Part shown: positions 38,341 through 49,490 of the stretch, piece after piece
Position numbering within the stretch: position 1 is the stretch's first letter
Layout of the letters: every line of letters begins with the position of its first letter
Assembly (NCBI GenBank): GCA_035582835.1
Contig: JAYKAV010002774.1
Location: 788,418 to 852,417 of the forward strand
Direction of reading: 5' to 3'
Length of the DNA stretch: 64,000 nt
Source: Phoebastria nigripes
Taxonomy: Eukaryota > Chordata > Aves > Procellariiformes > Diomedeidae
Position numbers and translations under genes: made by a program
Notes under the pieces: generated by a model
What the model was told of the DNA's origin: nothing
What the model saw: the letters and a program-made list of their open reading frames with translations, nothing else
Databases searched by the model: none

Positions 38341-38346
38341 TATAAA
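38341..38346 (+). promoter_or_regulatory. LTR TATA box TATAAA
   Basis: CAGTATATAAACTGG lies at the expected U3 position shortly after the CRE. A transcription start would be expected roughly 25-30 bp downstream. Confidence 0.55.
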
Positions 38347-38447
38347 CTGGGGGAGTGGGTTGGGGGGAGCAATCGCTGCTCGGGGACTGGCTGGGCATCA
38401 GTCGGCGGGTGGTGAGCAACTGCATTGTGCATCACTTTGTATATTCT

Positions 38448-38525
38448 ACCATTACTATTATTATTATTATTATTATTACTACTACTACCACCACCACCAC
38501 CACCACCACCACTACTACTACTACT
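38448..38525. repeat. Compound trinucleotide microsatellite (ATT/ACT/ACC) in the LTR
   Basis: A long ATT run passes into ACT, then ACC, then ACT units, about 78 bp without other sequence. It sits directly before the poly(A) region of the LTR and accounts for most of the extra length of this copy. Confidence 0.95.
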
Positions 38526-38545
38526 TTCCCTTCCTTTTCCATTCT

Positions 38546-38551
38546 ATTAAA
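38546..38551 (+). terminator. LTR poly(A) signal ATTAAA
   Basis: ATTAAACTGTCTTTATCTCAA in the R region, equivalent to the signals in the other copies. Confidence 0.5.
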
Positions 38552-38680
38552 CTGTCTTTATCTCAATCCACAAATTTTACTTTTTTTTCCTCGATTCTCT
38601 CCCCCATCCTACTGCAGGCAGGGGGGGAGTGAGCGAGCAGCTGTGTGGTGTTTGGCTGCCTGCCGGGTTAAACCACAACA

Positions 38681-39550
38681 TCTAGTCTATTTAACAGCCT
38701 CTTATATGGAAGGTGTTCCTTTGATCATCCTTGTTGTCCTTCTTTATGTATTCTTGAGTTCTTCATATTATTTTCTGAAGGGGGAACAGAACTGTTTATA
38801 TTATTCAAGATGCAGGAGCATTACAGGTATGAACAGTGGCACAATGATTTCTGTTCCTTGTTCTAAACTCAGTTCGTTGTTCTCTGCTCTTTTCCTAGTA
38901 ATTCCTTACATTTTCTCCCTCGCCCTCCGCTCACCTTTGCACTGACATTTTTATACAAGTATCTATATTAACTCCAAGCCTTGTTCCCTGAGAGGCAATA
39001 GCTTGTCATCTGCCACATTGTCATCTACTAACTTGGTGTTATGAAATCCTTCTGTAGCTCTTTGCAATAAGCTTTCATTTTTGCTACACTGAATAATGCA
39101 GTACCATCAAAACCTTTGCCATTCTGCTCCTTACCCTCCTTTCCAGTATACTTCTGCAAATACCAAGCAGTACAGGCACCAGCACAGATCCCTTTAACAC
39201 ATTACTAATAATGACCATTTATTTGTACCCTTTGCCTCCTGGCTCTTAACAAGCTGTTCACCTCTGAACACATCTTCACTCTAATCCTGACCAAGATTCT
39301 TGAAAGACTTAGATGAGATGTCGAAAGACTTGGCAATTTAAGTAAGTTATACCAGCTGGATTTATTAATCTACATATTCAGGGATGCCTTAGGGACTCTA
39401 ACAGATTTTTATAAGGCATGACCTCTCCCTGCAGAAGGATTCTTTTAGAGTCATCTTTAATAGAGCATATTTGTTTACAGTTCATTGATCCTACCAGCTT
39501 GTCCAGTAGGATCAGACTTCTGCATCTATGGTTTCCCATTTTCCCCCAAG
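38681..39550 (-). mobile_element. Old CR1-like LINE, continuation right of the LTR insertion
   Basis: This resumes the interrupted copy with AACAGCCTCTTATATGGAAG, then GTTGTCCTTCTTTATGTATT, GAACAGAACTG..ATTCAAGATG, and further right CAAAGACTT/GGCATGACCTCTCCCTGCAG-type blocks. These follow, in order, the antisense of the reverse transcriptase end of the same CR1 type. Many substitutions and indels abolish coding. The right limit is uncertain by about 50 bp. Confidence 0.8.
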
Positions 39551-40865
39551 CGCATTATAGAAGAGTGACTGCAAAAGTGCACAAAAGTTTATGTTTATAT
39601 TGAAATTTAAGTCAGTTTGACTTTCAAACTGTGCACTGCAAAACTTTTTCAACTATAGCAACATACTCCCTCTCCAAAGCATGCTTGGTAAAAAGGACAA
39701 AAATCCAGGAACTACATGGCCCAACTCTCCAGAACCCTTTCAGGAGTTTTGGAAAGTGCTGCTCTGCATTTTAGTATCATTTACTGTTCTTTCAAAGTAT
39801 ACTCCACCTGTGAATCTGCCAGCCTGTCTAGTGTAAAGTTAGAGATGAAATTTTACATACTTCTTCTGAAGGTGTATCTTCTGTACTGTTTCCACTACCT
39901 CATCTAGAAATGAACTATATACCTTTTTAAAGTTATTTTTTATTTGCCAGTACCTCACTAANACCTTTTATTAGTGACATCCAAAAATGCCTAAAAACCA
40001 CAGCCCTAGCTGCCCTGTTTCACGGTGGCAACGCTGTTCCATGAGATTTCAGACCAGAAGGTAAGACTACCACAGATCTTCTGAAGACACTTGGAGGAAT
40101 GTCAGTAAATACCGGATGTTAAAACCAACGAACTGTTAATCATAAGTACGTTTTAGGAACCCGACAGAATACTGAATTTTCAATGAGTTTAGTAATAGCC
40201 ACTTTTATTTATTAATGCAGCAAACAGGAAAAAGTACTGTCTACTATAAACCAAGAAAAAAAAATAAAACAACACCAACAAACAGCTGCTATTGAACAAC
40301 AAATGCTCTCAGCAGGGAACAAGGTAATTTCCCGTAACTGTAAACAGCTTCAAAAGGCCTTAGGTAAACACTGTGATGGTCAGAAAGTCAAGGGATGAAG
40401 GAAGCACAATTACATGTGACACAAACCATCATAACAGGAATACTTTTAATCCAAAAGTGACTACCACCTCTACAGTTCCTTACTAGCATGTGCAGTGCCA
40501 GTGTACGGGATTCAAGCATGCTCCCTGAGCTTTGCCTTACTGGTGGCCCTTTGACTCAGCCCCTCCTACACAAACTTTATTGCTATCTCCTGTCCACGCC
40601 ACACAGTGTTCTTGCAAGACAGTCAGCTGCTGGGCACTGAAAGCATTTGACTTGCAATGCACTAATTTCAGTATTTGCTCTATCATATATTAAAGTGAGT
40701 CACAAGGAGTCAACTACTATGCTCTGCCTCCATGGCACTCATCTATGCAGCCTGCCAGGTTCATGATTCTCCCTACTCCCATCTCCCACCTCTTTCCTGA
40801 AGCTCCAGGAGTAGCTCATGACATACCATGTACTCTAGCAGTACACAGATGACACTCATTCTCCT
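39551..40865. other. Unannotated stretch
   Basis: No supported gene or repeat after the CR1 copy ends. Confidence 0.45.
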
Positions 40866-41339
40866 TCAAAACACAGGCAGTTCTGNTACAGAGGCCAGAA
40901 AAGGTTTAAACTGGAAGTCCCTCTGGCCATAGAAAAACCAGAAGAAAGGAATAAAGTTGCACAGTGCGAGGTGTATCCTGGCATTCACCAATGCAAACTC
41001 AACTGTTGGATGAGCACTGATAGAAGTAATGGAAATACTAAGGGTTCCAGGTCCCCCAAACACCTTTTCTGTCAGTACCTCTGATGGCTCCAATACTTCT
41101 TCTGGATGACTAGGGGTAATGTTAAGCGTCATGTTTTGCACCTACCTCCTCACATATGTGGTGTCAAAATACCTCATTTTTTCACTCAGGTTGTCAGCAC
41201 AAGCTGCGGAAAGTTGTTCTGGAGCAATGTAGTTTGTTATCAATGTGGCAATTGCCTTAGATGCTGCCAGCATAACCTTCAGTATAAGCTCTAAGAGGTA
41301 GGTTGCCCTGTGTACTTCCAAGTGCAGCACTGTACTCAA
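40866..41339 (-). other. Two consecutive minus-strand frames split by one TAG, possible broken coding sequence
   Basis: The upstream frame (41339-41142) has an Ala/Leu-rich stretch, LILKVMLAASKAIATLITNY, and ends TTYVRR at a TAG. The same frame then stays open for 91 more codons to 40866. The TAG lies in GAGGAG followed by GTAGGT, which is also a good splice donor. Either this is an exon ending at about 41146 followed by chance-open intron, or a decayed coding sequence with one stop. I do not recognise the protein. An N at 40886 weakens the end. Confidence 0.3.
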
Positions 41340-44300
41340 AAATGTCTAAACGAATAAACAGCAACAGGTACTAGACACCATAGGGTCAATTGCCTCTATA
41401 GGGGGAGCGGTTTAGAAAAGAAACAGTGAAACATGACCATTAGTAGCAACTGGTCTTTTTATTCAAAAATTCTGTGTAAAGCAGTATTTATCAGGGCTTT
41501 TTTCAGTGCTTTCCAAATACCTACAGGTAGTGAGAGAAAAATCAAAGCGTGTATTAGAATGGTCTAATATACTGCTCATACCAGGAGCAATGTTAGCTAA
41601 TTGAGGGGTGGATGTGAATGACAGACTTCACTAGAGGAGGGATGCAGGCCAAAAGATTTAGGGAAATGTGCAGCTAATTTGCATCAATAACAGAAGCACT
41701 ATGCAGAAGAACAGAAATCATTTTACCTTTATACACAGCATTGGTAAGACTGATACCAAAATGCTGCATAGAGTTCTGGAGTCCACATGTTGAAAAACTG
41801 TCAAAAAAAAGACTGTAGAAAAGACATACAGTGAGTTCTAAAACTTACCTGTTTAACTAACTAAAATAGGACTGAGAGGTGACCTGGTCACAGAATACAC
41901 ATATCTTCATGGGAAAAGAAAAAGAAAGCACTAGGGACAGAAAAACTCTTTAATCTATTACGGAAANGTAAAAAAACATCAGGAGTCAGAGCTGGAAACT
42001 TTCACACCAGAAAAGCAGCACAACAGTTCTCAGAAGAGCTTACCAAAGGAAGCAGCAGATTCACTGTCCATTGACATATTTAGAGCTTCAGATCGAGAAG
42101 ATTTTAGAGCAGCGGATTCTCCTCCATGAGATGGCATATACCCTAGCGTGTGTTACCAACAGAGAGCAGGAGCCTCTGGGGTAGTATATCTGAGCCCTGC
42201 CAAACTCATTAATGTTCAAAACTAGGTGACATTTAATGCCCCCCAATATACAGGCAGGCAGACTGGATAAAGGGTAAATATCAACCTCACAGACAAAGCT
42301 CGGAGGACTGAGAAGTAAGCTCATCCCTAAGAGGAGGTTAAAGGAGGGGTTTCGCCTGAATCACAGGCTGCAATATAGTGAGAACTCTGTGTATCCACTT
42401 GTACCCACTTGTACCCACATAAATGCCAGGTACACGAGAAGCGGGGAACTGGATATAGGATATACACCATCCTCTTCTAACATTTCATTAGTAAAAATAC
42501 AGGCTAACAGTTAATCAATCCCTGTCTGTCTTCATTTATCTGGGAAAGACTTTTATCAGTATAAATCAGACTTGGATCCATCCTGCCTTTCTAACCNTCT
42601 ATTTGACTATGACGCATGAACAAGGAAAGAACAGGTGCAAGAGAAGTTATTTCTCTATGTTTGGTCTTATAATACCTAGATGTACAGTACATTGTCAACA
42701 ACAACAAAGAATTATTATGGGGACCAAAACTGCTCACTGGGCTTAAAGGATTATCAACTGATCAGAATAAAAGCAGTTTTCAGGTTTCATTACATGTAGA
42801 TGAAATCACAGTTTAAGTAGTCACAAAATATTGGTGCAGAGCAATATTTCTCCTGGTTTACATTAATTTTCCTAAATAACAAAGGAAAACCCATTCTCTG
42901 TGGACTTCTGAGATTATACAAAATTACACTTATGAAATAGGTGTTTTGCAGAATGAACTGCTAGGAGGACTCCAACTTAAAACACGCACTGTATTGAATC
43001 CCTGAGTTACTCTAGCTTTGATCTTTATACCACAAGACAGAAGGGACTCAAACAAGTCTGTTGGAAAGAGGAAGGGAAAAGAGATAAAAGTGGTCCATTG
43101 TATGTTTGGTTGCCTCAAACATACCTCAGAATTGACAAAGTGTTAATGTAGGGAGTTTACTTTCACGTTGAGACTCTGAGTCTCAATGAGAGGAATCAGT
43201 TATCCTGGGTAGTTTCCCAGTAATCTAAGGATTCTAGCAAGTCAATTTGATTCTTTTCATACCTACCCCAATAAACTTTCATTTCTTTTTGGTGGTTTAT
43301 TATAGCAGTTTTCTCCTTGAAAGTAAAGAACAACCGAACTGATAAAAATCAGTTGCCTTTAATTAAAAGTACTGAAGGTTAAGCTGGTAACAAATCTTAC
43401 AAATCATGAATTTAATACACTTAGCGCAACCATTTGTTTAAGTCAGCACAGTAGGTTCCAATTAACATTTTTAAAAGTATACTTTGTGCAATATTCACAG
43501 AAGTAGAATAGCTATTGGTAGGGTAACAAAAATTCAATATCTGTATTTACTGTTTGTGAGCCTACTGCAAATTCAGATGTTCTGCAGATATACTTAGTGC
43601 TGCTGCAAAGGTGCAGACACGTATTTTTCAGTGACACCGGAAAATAACAAGGCCAAAAATCAGGAACAATAGGCTCAATCATAAGCAGCCTGAAAAGGAA
43701 AAATCCCACTCCCTAAGGACAGAAATCGTTTTATCTTTGCCTTGAGCATGCACTCAATCCACCAATAAACTCAAGACTGATAACTGGCTCAGCTGTTACC
43801 TATATTGTCACCTTCCTGAATAAAACAGAGACAAAAGAGAGGAGTTGAGTCATGGTGCAGCTGCAACACGCAGCATGAAACTAATCCCAGCTGAACTGCA
43901 CAATTGTGAACAGTTACCAGCACACATCAAATCAGGTGGGATTAATAAATGATTCCATCAAATAGATGTTGTAATTAAATAATTAAGAGTAGTTAATAGG
44001 TATGTGATTTATGTAGATAAAAGCATTCAGCCATGTCAGTTGTAAACTTTGCATTAAAGAACTGTACACATAGCCAGGTTGCATCCTGACCAAATACTAA
44101 GCCAAGAACTCTGGAATCATGAAAAATAATGTAATATTTCACTTGATTATCACCATTTTTATACAGGAAACAAAAGCTAGCACTCTGAATCGCTTATTTT
44201 AAATTGCACCATAGCCCTAAGTCTCTCAATATACTTTTCTGTATATGTTTAAAGACAGATTTTGTAAGGCCTGTATTTTTCCTCCATTAGCTATGCATGT

Positions 44301-46579
44301 ATCACATATCCAGCAAAGATTACCTTGTGATTTAGAGTGAGTTATCTAGCACCTGACTTACTCATTCATAGCAGTTTACTTATGGACAGACTAAGTGTAC
44401 TTTGCTCACATGAGTACCAATTCACAATAGGTTGTTCTACTGGTTTAAATGAGGTCACAGGAGGGCTAAGGCATTCCTTGAGGAAATCTGTACAACAAAA
44501 TCTGACCCTAAATCCAACCTTGCATGTTCAGAAGCTGCCATTGTCAGTAAAGCAAAGTCTGGAATCCTTCTTCGGTAAAATTTCCATGAGATTCATTTCA
44601 CAGATGAAATACGGCTAGTTATGTGTGAAGGAACTGATCAGGTTACAGAAACCCTTTTTTTTTTTTACTCAGTTTCCCAAACATTCAGAGTAAAGACCAA
44701 ACAAACTCACAAAGTAATATTTTATGCACTGGACTGAATCCCTGATCAGAGAAGCAACTTTTGACATATATAGGAATAGCTCATCTGTCACTTATCTACA
44801 TACATTAAGATCCTAGTAGAACATATAGATAACAACTTCCCTTAACAATTATTTATTAATTAGACAAATGTGAGTAATGGATAGAAGATTCAACATCTGA
44901 AAATGTGCAGATGGCACTGTAAATATGTATATAGTTTATAGTCAATATATTCTTTTGTGGGAATTCAATTAATACCCTGTTCTGTATATTTTTGGCTCTT
45001 CATTCAAAAGCTCATGGAAGATGGAAACAGCATATCTTTCAAATGCTTTTTTATAGTAATTTTGATGCATTCTAGAAACGACAAAAGACATGAGGGGTAA
45101 CTTTAAAGCTATTGTTAATTACAAATTACAACTTATGTCTGGCAAGTAAATCAGGTCTCGTTAAAAGGCAGATTACAAATGTTTAGCCACAGTGCCCTCT
45201 ACCTGTCTTAATTCTGATTTTATAATTTCAATATAGTTTTCCATACACAGAAGCAAAAAATCCCTAAATGAACCACCAGCTTTATACCAGTACAAAATAA
45301 ATGCACATCTCCGCTAGAGAGACTACAGGCATCGCTACCTGTGATCCATCTACCTGGTTTTCCTTATCATGATGACCCACCCATCCTAGCCCCAAAACAG
45401 CATTTCTCTAACATCCAACGAACAAAATGTATTTTTCTTATTGAATTTCCCAGCCTGAAAAGTAGAGATCAGGAAACCAGTCTGAAGAAAGTAAAAACTG
45501 ATTCAACATTTTTATTAGGACCCAAACAACCTCAACAGAAAGAATGGGTTTCTACCTTTCACTACTTTTTACTTTTGTGTGCAATCTACACTGTCTGTTT
45601 TGAATCAGAATGCACCAGTAAACAGCAGCAGATCTGGGCTGACCTGAAAAGGTAGGCTGTTAGATAAAATGTGAATCCAGGCTCTCTTCGTGGATGACAC
45701 CAGTCATTTGCAAACAGATACAAGCAATTTATCATGTATTTTCCCAATCCAACTGGCTTAGGGAAGTGCTGGGTCACTTTTCAAAGACTGTGTCTTTCAG
45801 GAACACTGATGGACACTTGCTTTTCTCTTACTACTCCCTTCTCTTGAGACCTAGATTTTGCACGCTTAAGACCTCTTAAACCATAGCCTCCGAAAACCTA
45901 CTAAAACCTGATGTACTTGGTGTGTTACTTAAACACTCCTTCACAACTGCATTCTCTGTAACAAGATGCACTTAGCTTCTTTGTTAACCTTTAATGGACG
46001 AGATGACTTATACACAAGNAATTTTTTAACCACAGTCACTTTTGTTTCTAAAAAACACCAGACAATTGCAGATCTTTACAAAACAAAGATCTGTTTAAAC
46101 TATTCTGCAGTGAACCATCTTCAGCTGTGTGCCCTTACTCCTTCTGTAAGCCTGAAGTCTGACCAGTGCTTTGGACAAGGCAAAGCCCCTTCCCTGCCTT
46201 TCTTTTCCCAGCCCAGTCTTCCTCTAACATGTGATAGTGGATAGCCTCTCTTCACAGCATGCACTGTTCCTTCAAATGCACTCCGTCTCTTCACAAAAAA
46301 ACCCACTGTTGAGAAAACTCAAATCTTTGTCTCCAAATAGGGCTCTGTTTAAAATCCCCTATCTCTTGGCATAAATTAATAGATAAGAGACATTCACAGT
46401 TGATACTACATTGCTCTTCACCGGCTCCACAGTTACGTATGTTCAACTAAACGTCAAGTTTCCATTACCAAAAAAGATGCTCACTTTATAATGATACAAA
46501 GGGTAAAGAAAATAAAGGTTAAAATTAAGAACTGAACAGAGAAATCAAAATGTTAGCAAGGTATAATTTGTGATTTCAT

Positions 46580-46650
46580 GCAAATATAAATTTGTATTAA
46601 ATATAAATAATATAATAATAGAAAATGTAATAAATAATATAAATTAGATT
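46580..46650. repeat. AT-rich low-complexity tract
   Basis: TATAAAT, AATAATAT and similar units with almost no G or C over about 70 bp. Confidence 0.8.
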
Positions 46651-49450
46651 AATGTGGAACTATCCTGGTGTTAATCCAGCAAAAGAGGGTGACCGGCAGT
46701 AACCTTCAATCTAGAGAGGAAGCCTGTTACTATTAAAGTTAATAGTAAAACCCTCAGTAACCCTGACAGCTACACAGTTTTGCCTGTAAGTGTCACAAGG
46801 CAACAAGAAGTATCATGAAAATGGGCCAACTGCCCAAAGTCTGAGCATGACTCTCATAGTTTCTTTGTCTCAAGAAATTTTCTTTGGAAAGTGGCATACA
46901 TGTGGTAGAAGCGTCCTCCTGACCACCCTAAACCATACTCTATTAAAGATGTGCAGGACTCTGCCAGCATTACGTATTTCCTCAATCTCCTTTTGATAAA
47001 AAGTGGTGGGATCTCCTGCTCACTGTGGAGAACAAGGAGCTCTACTGAGGCACCATTTGCTTTTTCCTGGTCCTATGGTATTCTGAGACTGTTTGCAGCT
47101 CCTGCATAGAACCAGAAGGATGACATACCGGCAAGCCCTTAAATAAAAAAAACACTCCTTTTGATTTATTATTTGATTCTGTAATTTGCATATTTTTGAA
47201 TTTTACTTCCAGGACTTGTCATTTTCCTTGATTGTTAGGGTCATTTTAAGAGACAAATCTTGATCCCTTCACTTCAGTAGAAACACTCCTGATTTATCAT
47301 GGTATTAGAGACACTCATGCAATTCTCAGATTAGTCTGTAACCTCTAGAACAGAATCTAGCTAGAAGGTAGTGTCCGTAATATAGGCTGGTTCAAATACC
47401 ATGGAGTCTGTTTTAAAATGAGCAACTACTCTGGTGATCTCAAGCCTCCCTCTGGGACTTAGGGATCTCCAACCAGATCCTTAGACATTCCCAGGGCACC
47501 CTCAAGAGACATGAAGCCTCCCTGTTCCTCAACGACTGTGTTTTTCATTGAAACAGTAAAAATTTACTGAGAGGAAAGGTAGAATTGGAAAACCTAGGGA
47601 AAGAATTGCACCATTTTAAATTTTCTAACGCAGCCTACTGTAATTTTTGATGTATAAATCCTGAGCATAAGTTTGTGGTAAACAAAAAAAAAAAATTTAT
47701 TTACAGCCATTTTCACTCTGTCCTCATTTTGAAATGAAAAGCAGCTGGAACCAGTAATACCAGATGGGCACATACAATCACATGCAATGTTCATCGCTAC
47801 AGAATTCAAGCAATCTCTCTGACACTGTGTGCACTCTGCTTATTTACTGCATGTGAATCACTTCATTTATGCAGCTTCAACATAAGGCAAAGCAGAAGAG
47901 GCAGAATCTGGATCTTAATATCCACTGTGTGGAATATCCTGGGGTATGGCCTGTCTCCTGGAAACAGGATGCTTTCAGCAATAGATTAAAAACAAGGTTT
48001 TCCTCCTCAACCCTGCCAATATGAGAATTGAGCATTTACTCTCCATTTCCTGGAGGAGGTGGACAATTCTGACTTGAAAAAAAAAACCCAAAACTGAAAT
48101 ATCTAAAAAGATGGATGTTTCTGAGTCACAAGAACTGATCATAGGTGGATTGGTTGTGGTGGTGTTATGCTCTAGCTTATTGAATTTTGGTTTCAACTTA
48201 CTGGCAGGAATTTTTTGCTGCATGTAATTTTTTCCATCCTAACTTAGGCTCACCTTTTTGTATGCATATATGAAAACTATTTCAGNATGGAATGCTTCTA
48301 GTGGGCAAGTTTTGTGAGAAAGCCATTTTTAATTATCAACAATATAACTCTGAAAAAGAATAAAAGATGCCTTTGCGGCCTCAAGTGCTACNTATTGCTA
48401 CATATGACCAGAGGCTAAGAGGAATATTTTCAGCCCTGGAAACTTCCAGGCTTTTGTGACACTTGTTTCTGAAGTCTATAATGTAAGGTTTCTTTTCTTC
48501 TGTCCCTGAGCCAGTCTTGCAAGCCTCAGTACTAAGCCCAAAAAGCACAGTACACGCAGGTCACTAATAGTTGGTGTCACAGAACCAAAACTGCAGGTTT
48601 CTGCCACTGCTGCCACACTGCTCAGGAGCAGACCTTCTGTACGGGGAGGCATTGGGGAGTTCGCACGGTACTGGCCCTCACTCCTCTAAGGCAAGAACAA
48701 AAGCCCTGTGCAAGTTCCCGCACTGTGCTTTATACAGAGCAGGGTGTCATCCTCCTGTTACTTCAGAAGGCTAAGTGCTAAAGGAATATTCCCTTTCTCA
48801 GCCTTACAAGCATTTTAAGGCTAGAAAAAGGTTCTTTTGATTCTATTATCATTTATTCATCACTGGAGAACTAACTGTAGGTGTCAAATGCTGCTGTTAC
48901 CTAGTACCAATTTATGTTCTCAGTTACCATTATGTGTTAGATGGACTGGAGGTATTACAATGGGTCACCTGAAAGAAGCAGAATCTATTGTGTATCTCTA
49001 CTCTACTTTTCAGAGCATGTGTCACTGAAAGCCATTTTATCACAATTCTTTTTACAGGCTGCTTCCATTTAGATAGGTTCTAACCNTGTCATTTTCAATG
49101 TTTCATTATAACTTTTACAACCAGCGGTGCTCTCCATCACAGTCATGCTGATTCTTTTACAGTAAAAATGTCTCTAAAAATAAATTCCCAACCTACACTT
49201 TGCTAGGTGAGCATTGGTAAGTGGCAAAATATTTCTAACCTATCTGCACAGCACTCAAGAATTTTATGTAAGAAATCTTTGCATGGAAAATTTTTGCATT
49301 GGAAAATGTTTGTATACTAACTTATATTAATCTTTTTGCATGCATAGATGAATACCACTTCGGCATGCAGGTTTGGAATTTTGTGCTCAGCTATTTTCAG
49401 GCTCATTCGTTCCTAAATTGGTGAATTGCATTAAAAGTTTTAGTTACTTT

Positions 49451-49452
49451 AA

Positions 49453-49484
<32 letters not shown>

Positions 49485-49490
49485 AGAGAA
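49451..49490. repeat. A-rich simple repeat (A)nG
   Basis: Runs of 8-11 A separated by single G residues. No retroposed gene body was recognised next to it. Confidence 0.9.

Larger units (their letters stand above)
38084..38680 (+). mobile_element. Solo LTR of an avian endogenous retrovirus (family A, copy 3), nested in CR1
   Basis: This 597-bp element starts TGTCCTGGTTTCGGCTGGGA and ends GGGTTAAACCACAACA. Flanks are TCCAG (38079-38083) and TCTAG (38681-38685), a 5-bp target duplication with one change. It has an intact CRE, TATA box and poly(A) signal, and is enlarged by a long trinucleotide repeat. It is nearly the same sequence as the copy at 24957-25506 but in the opposite orientation. 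It carries no retroviral genes. One N is at 38238. Confidence 0.93.

Noticed and set aside
38355..38945. 196-codon plus-strand frame with runs of Ile and Thr, and an overlapping frame with Tyr and His runs
   Set aside because: Produced by the trinucleotide repeat inside the solo LTR and by read-through into CR1; not a gene.
49451..49490. A-rich tract considered as the tail of a processed pseudogene
   Set aside because: No recognisable gene body or target duplication beside it; reads as a simple repeat.
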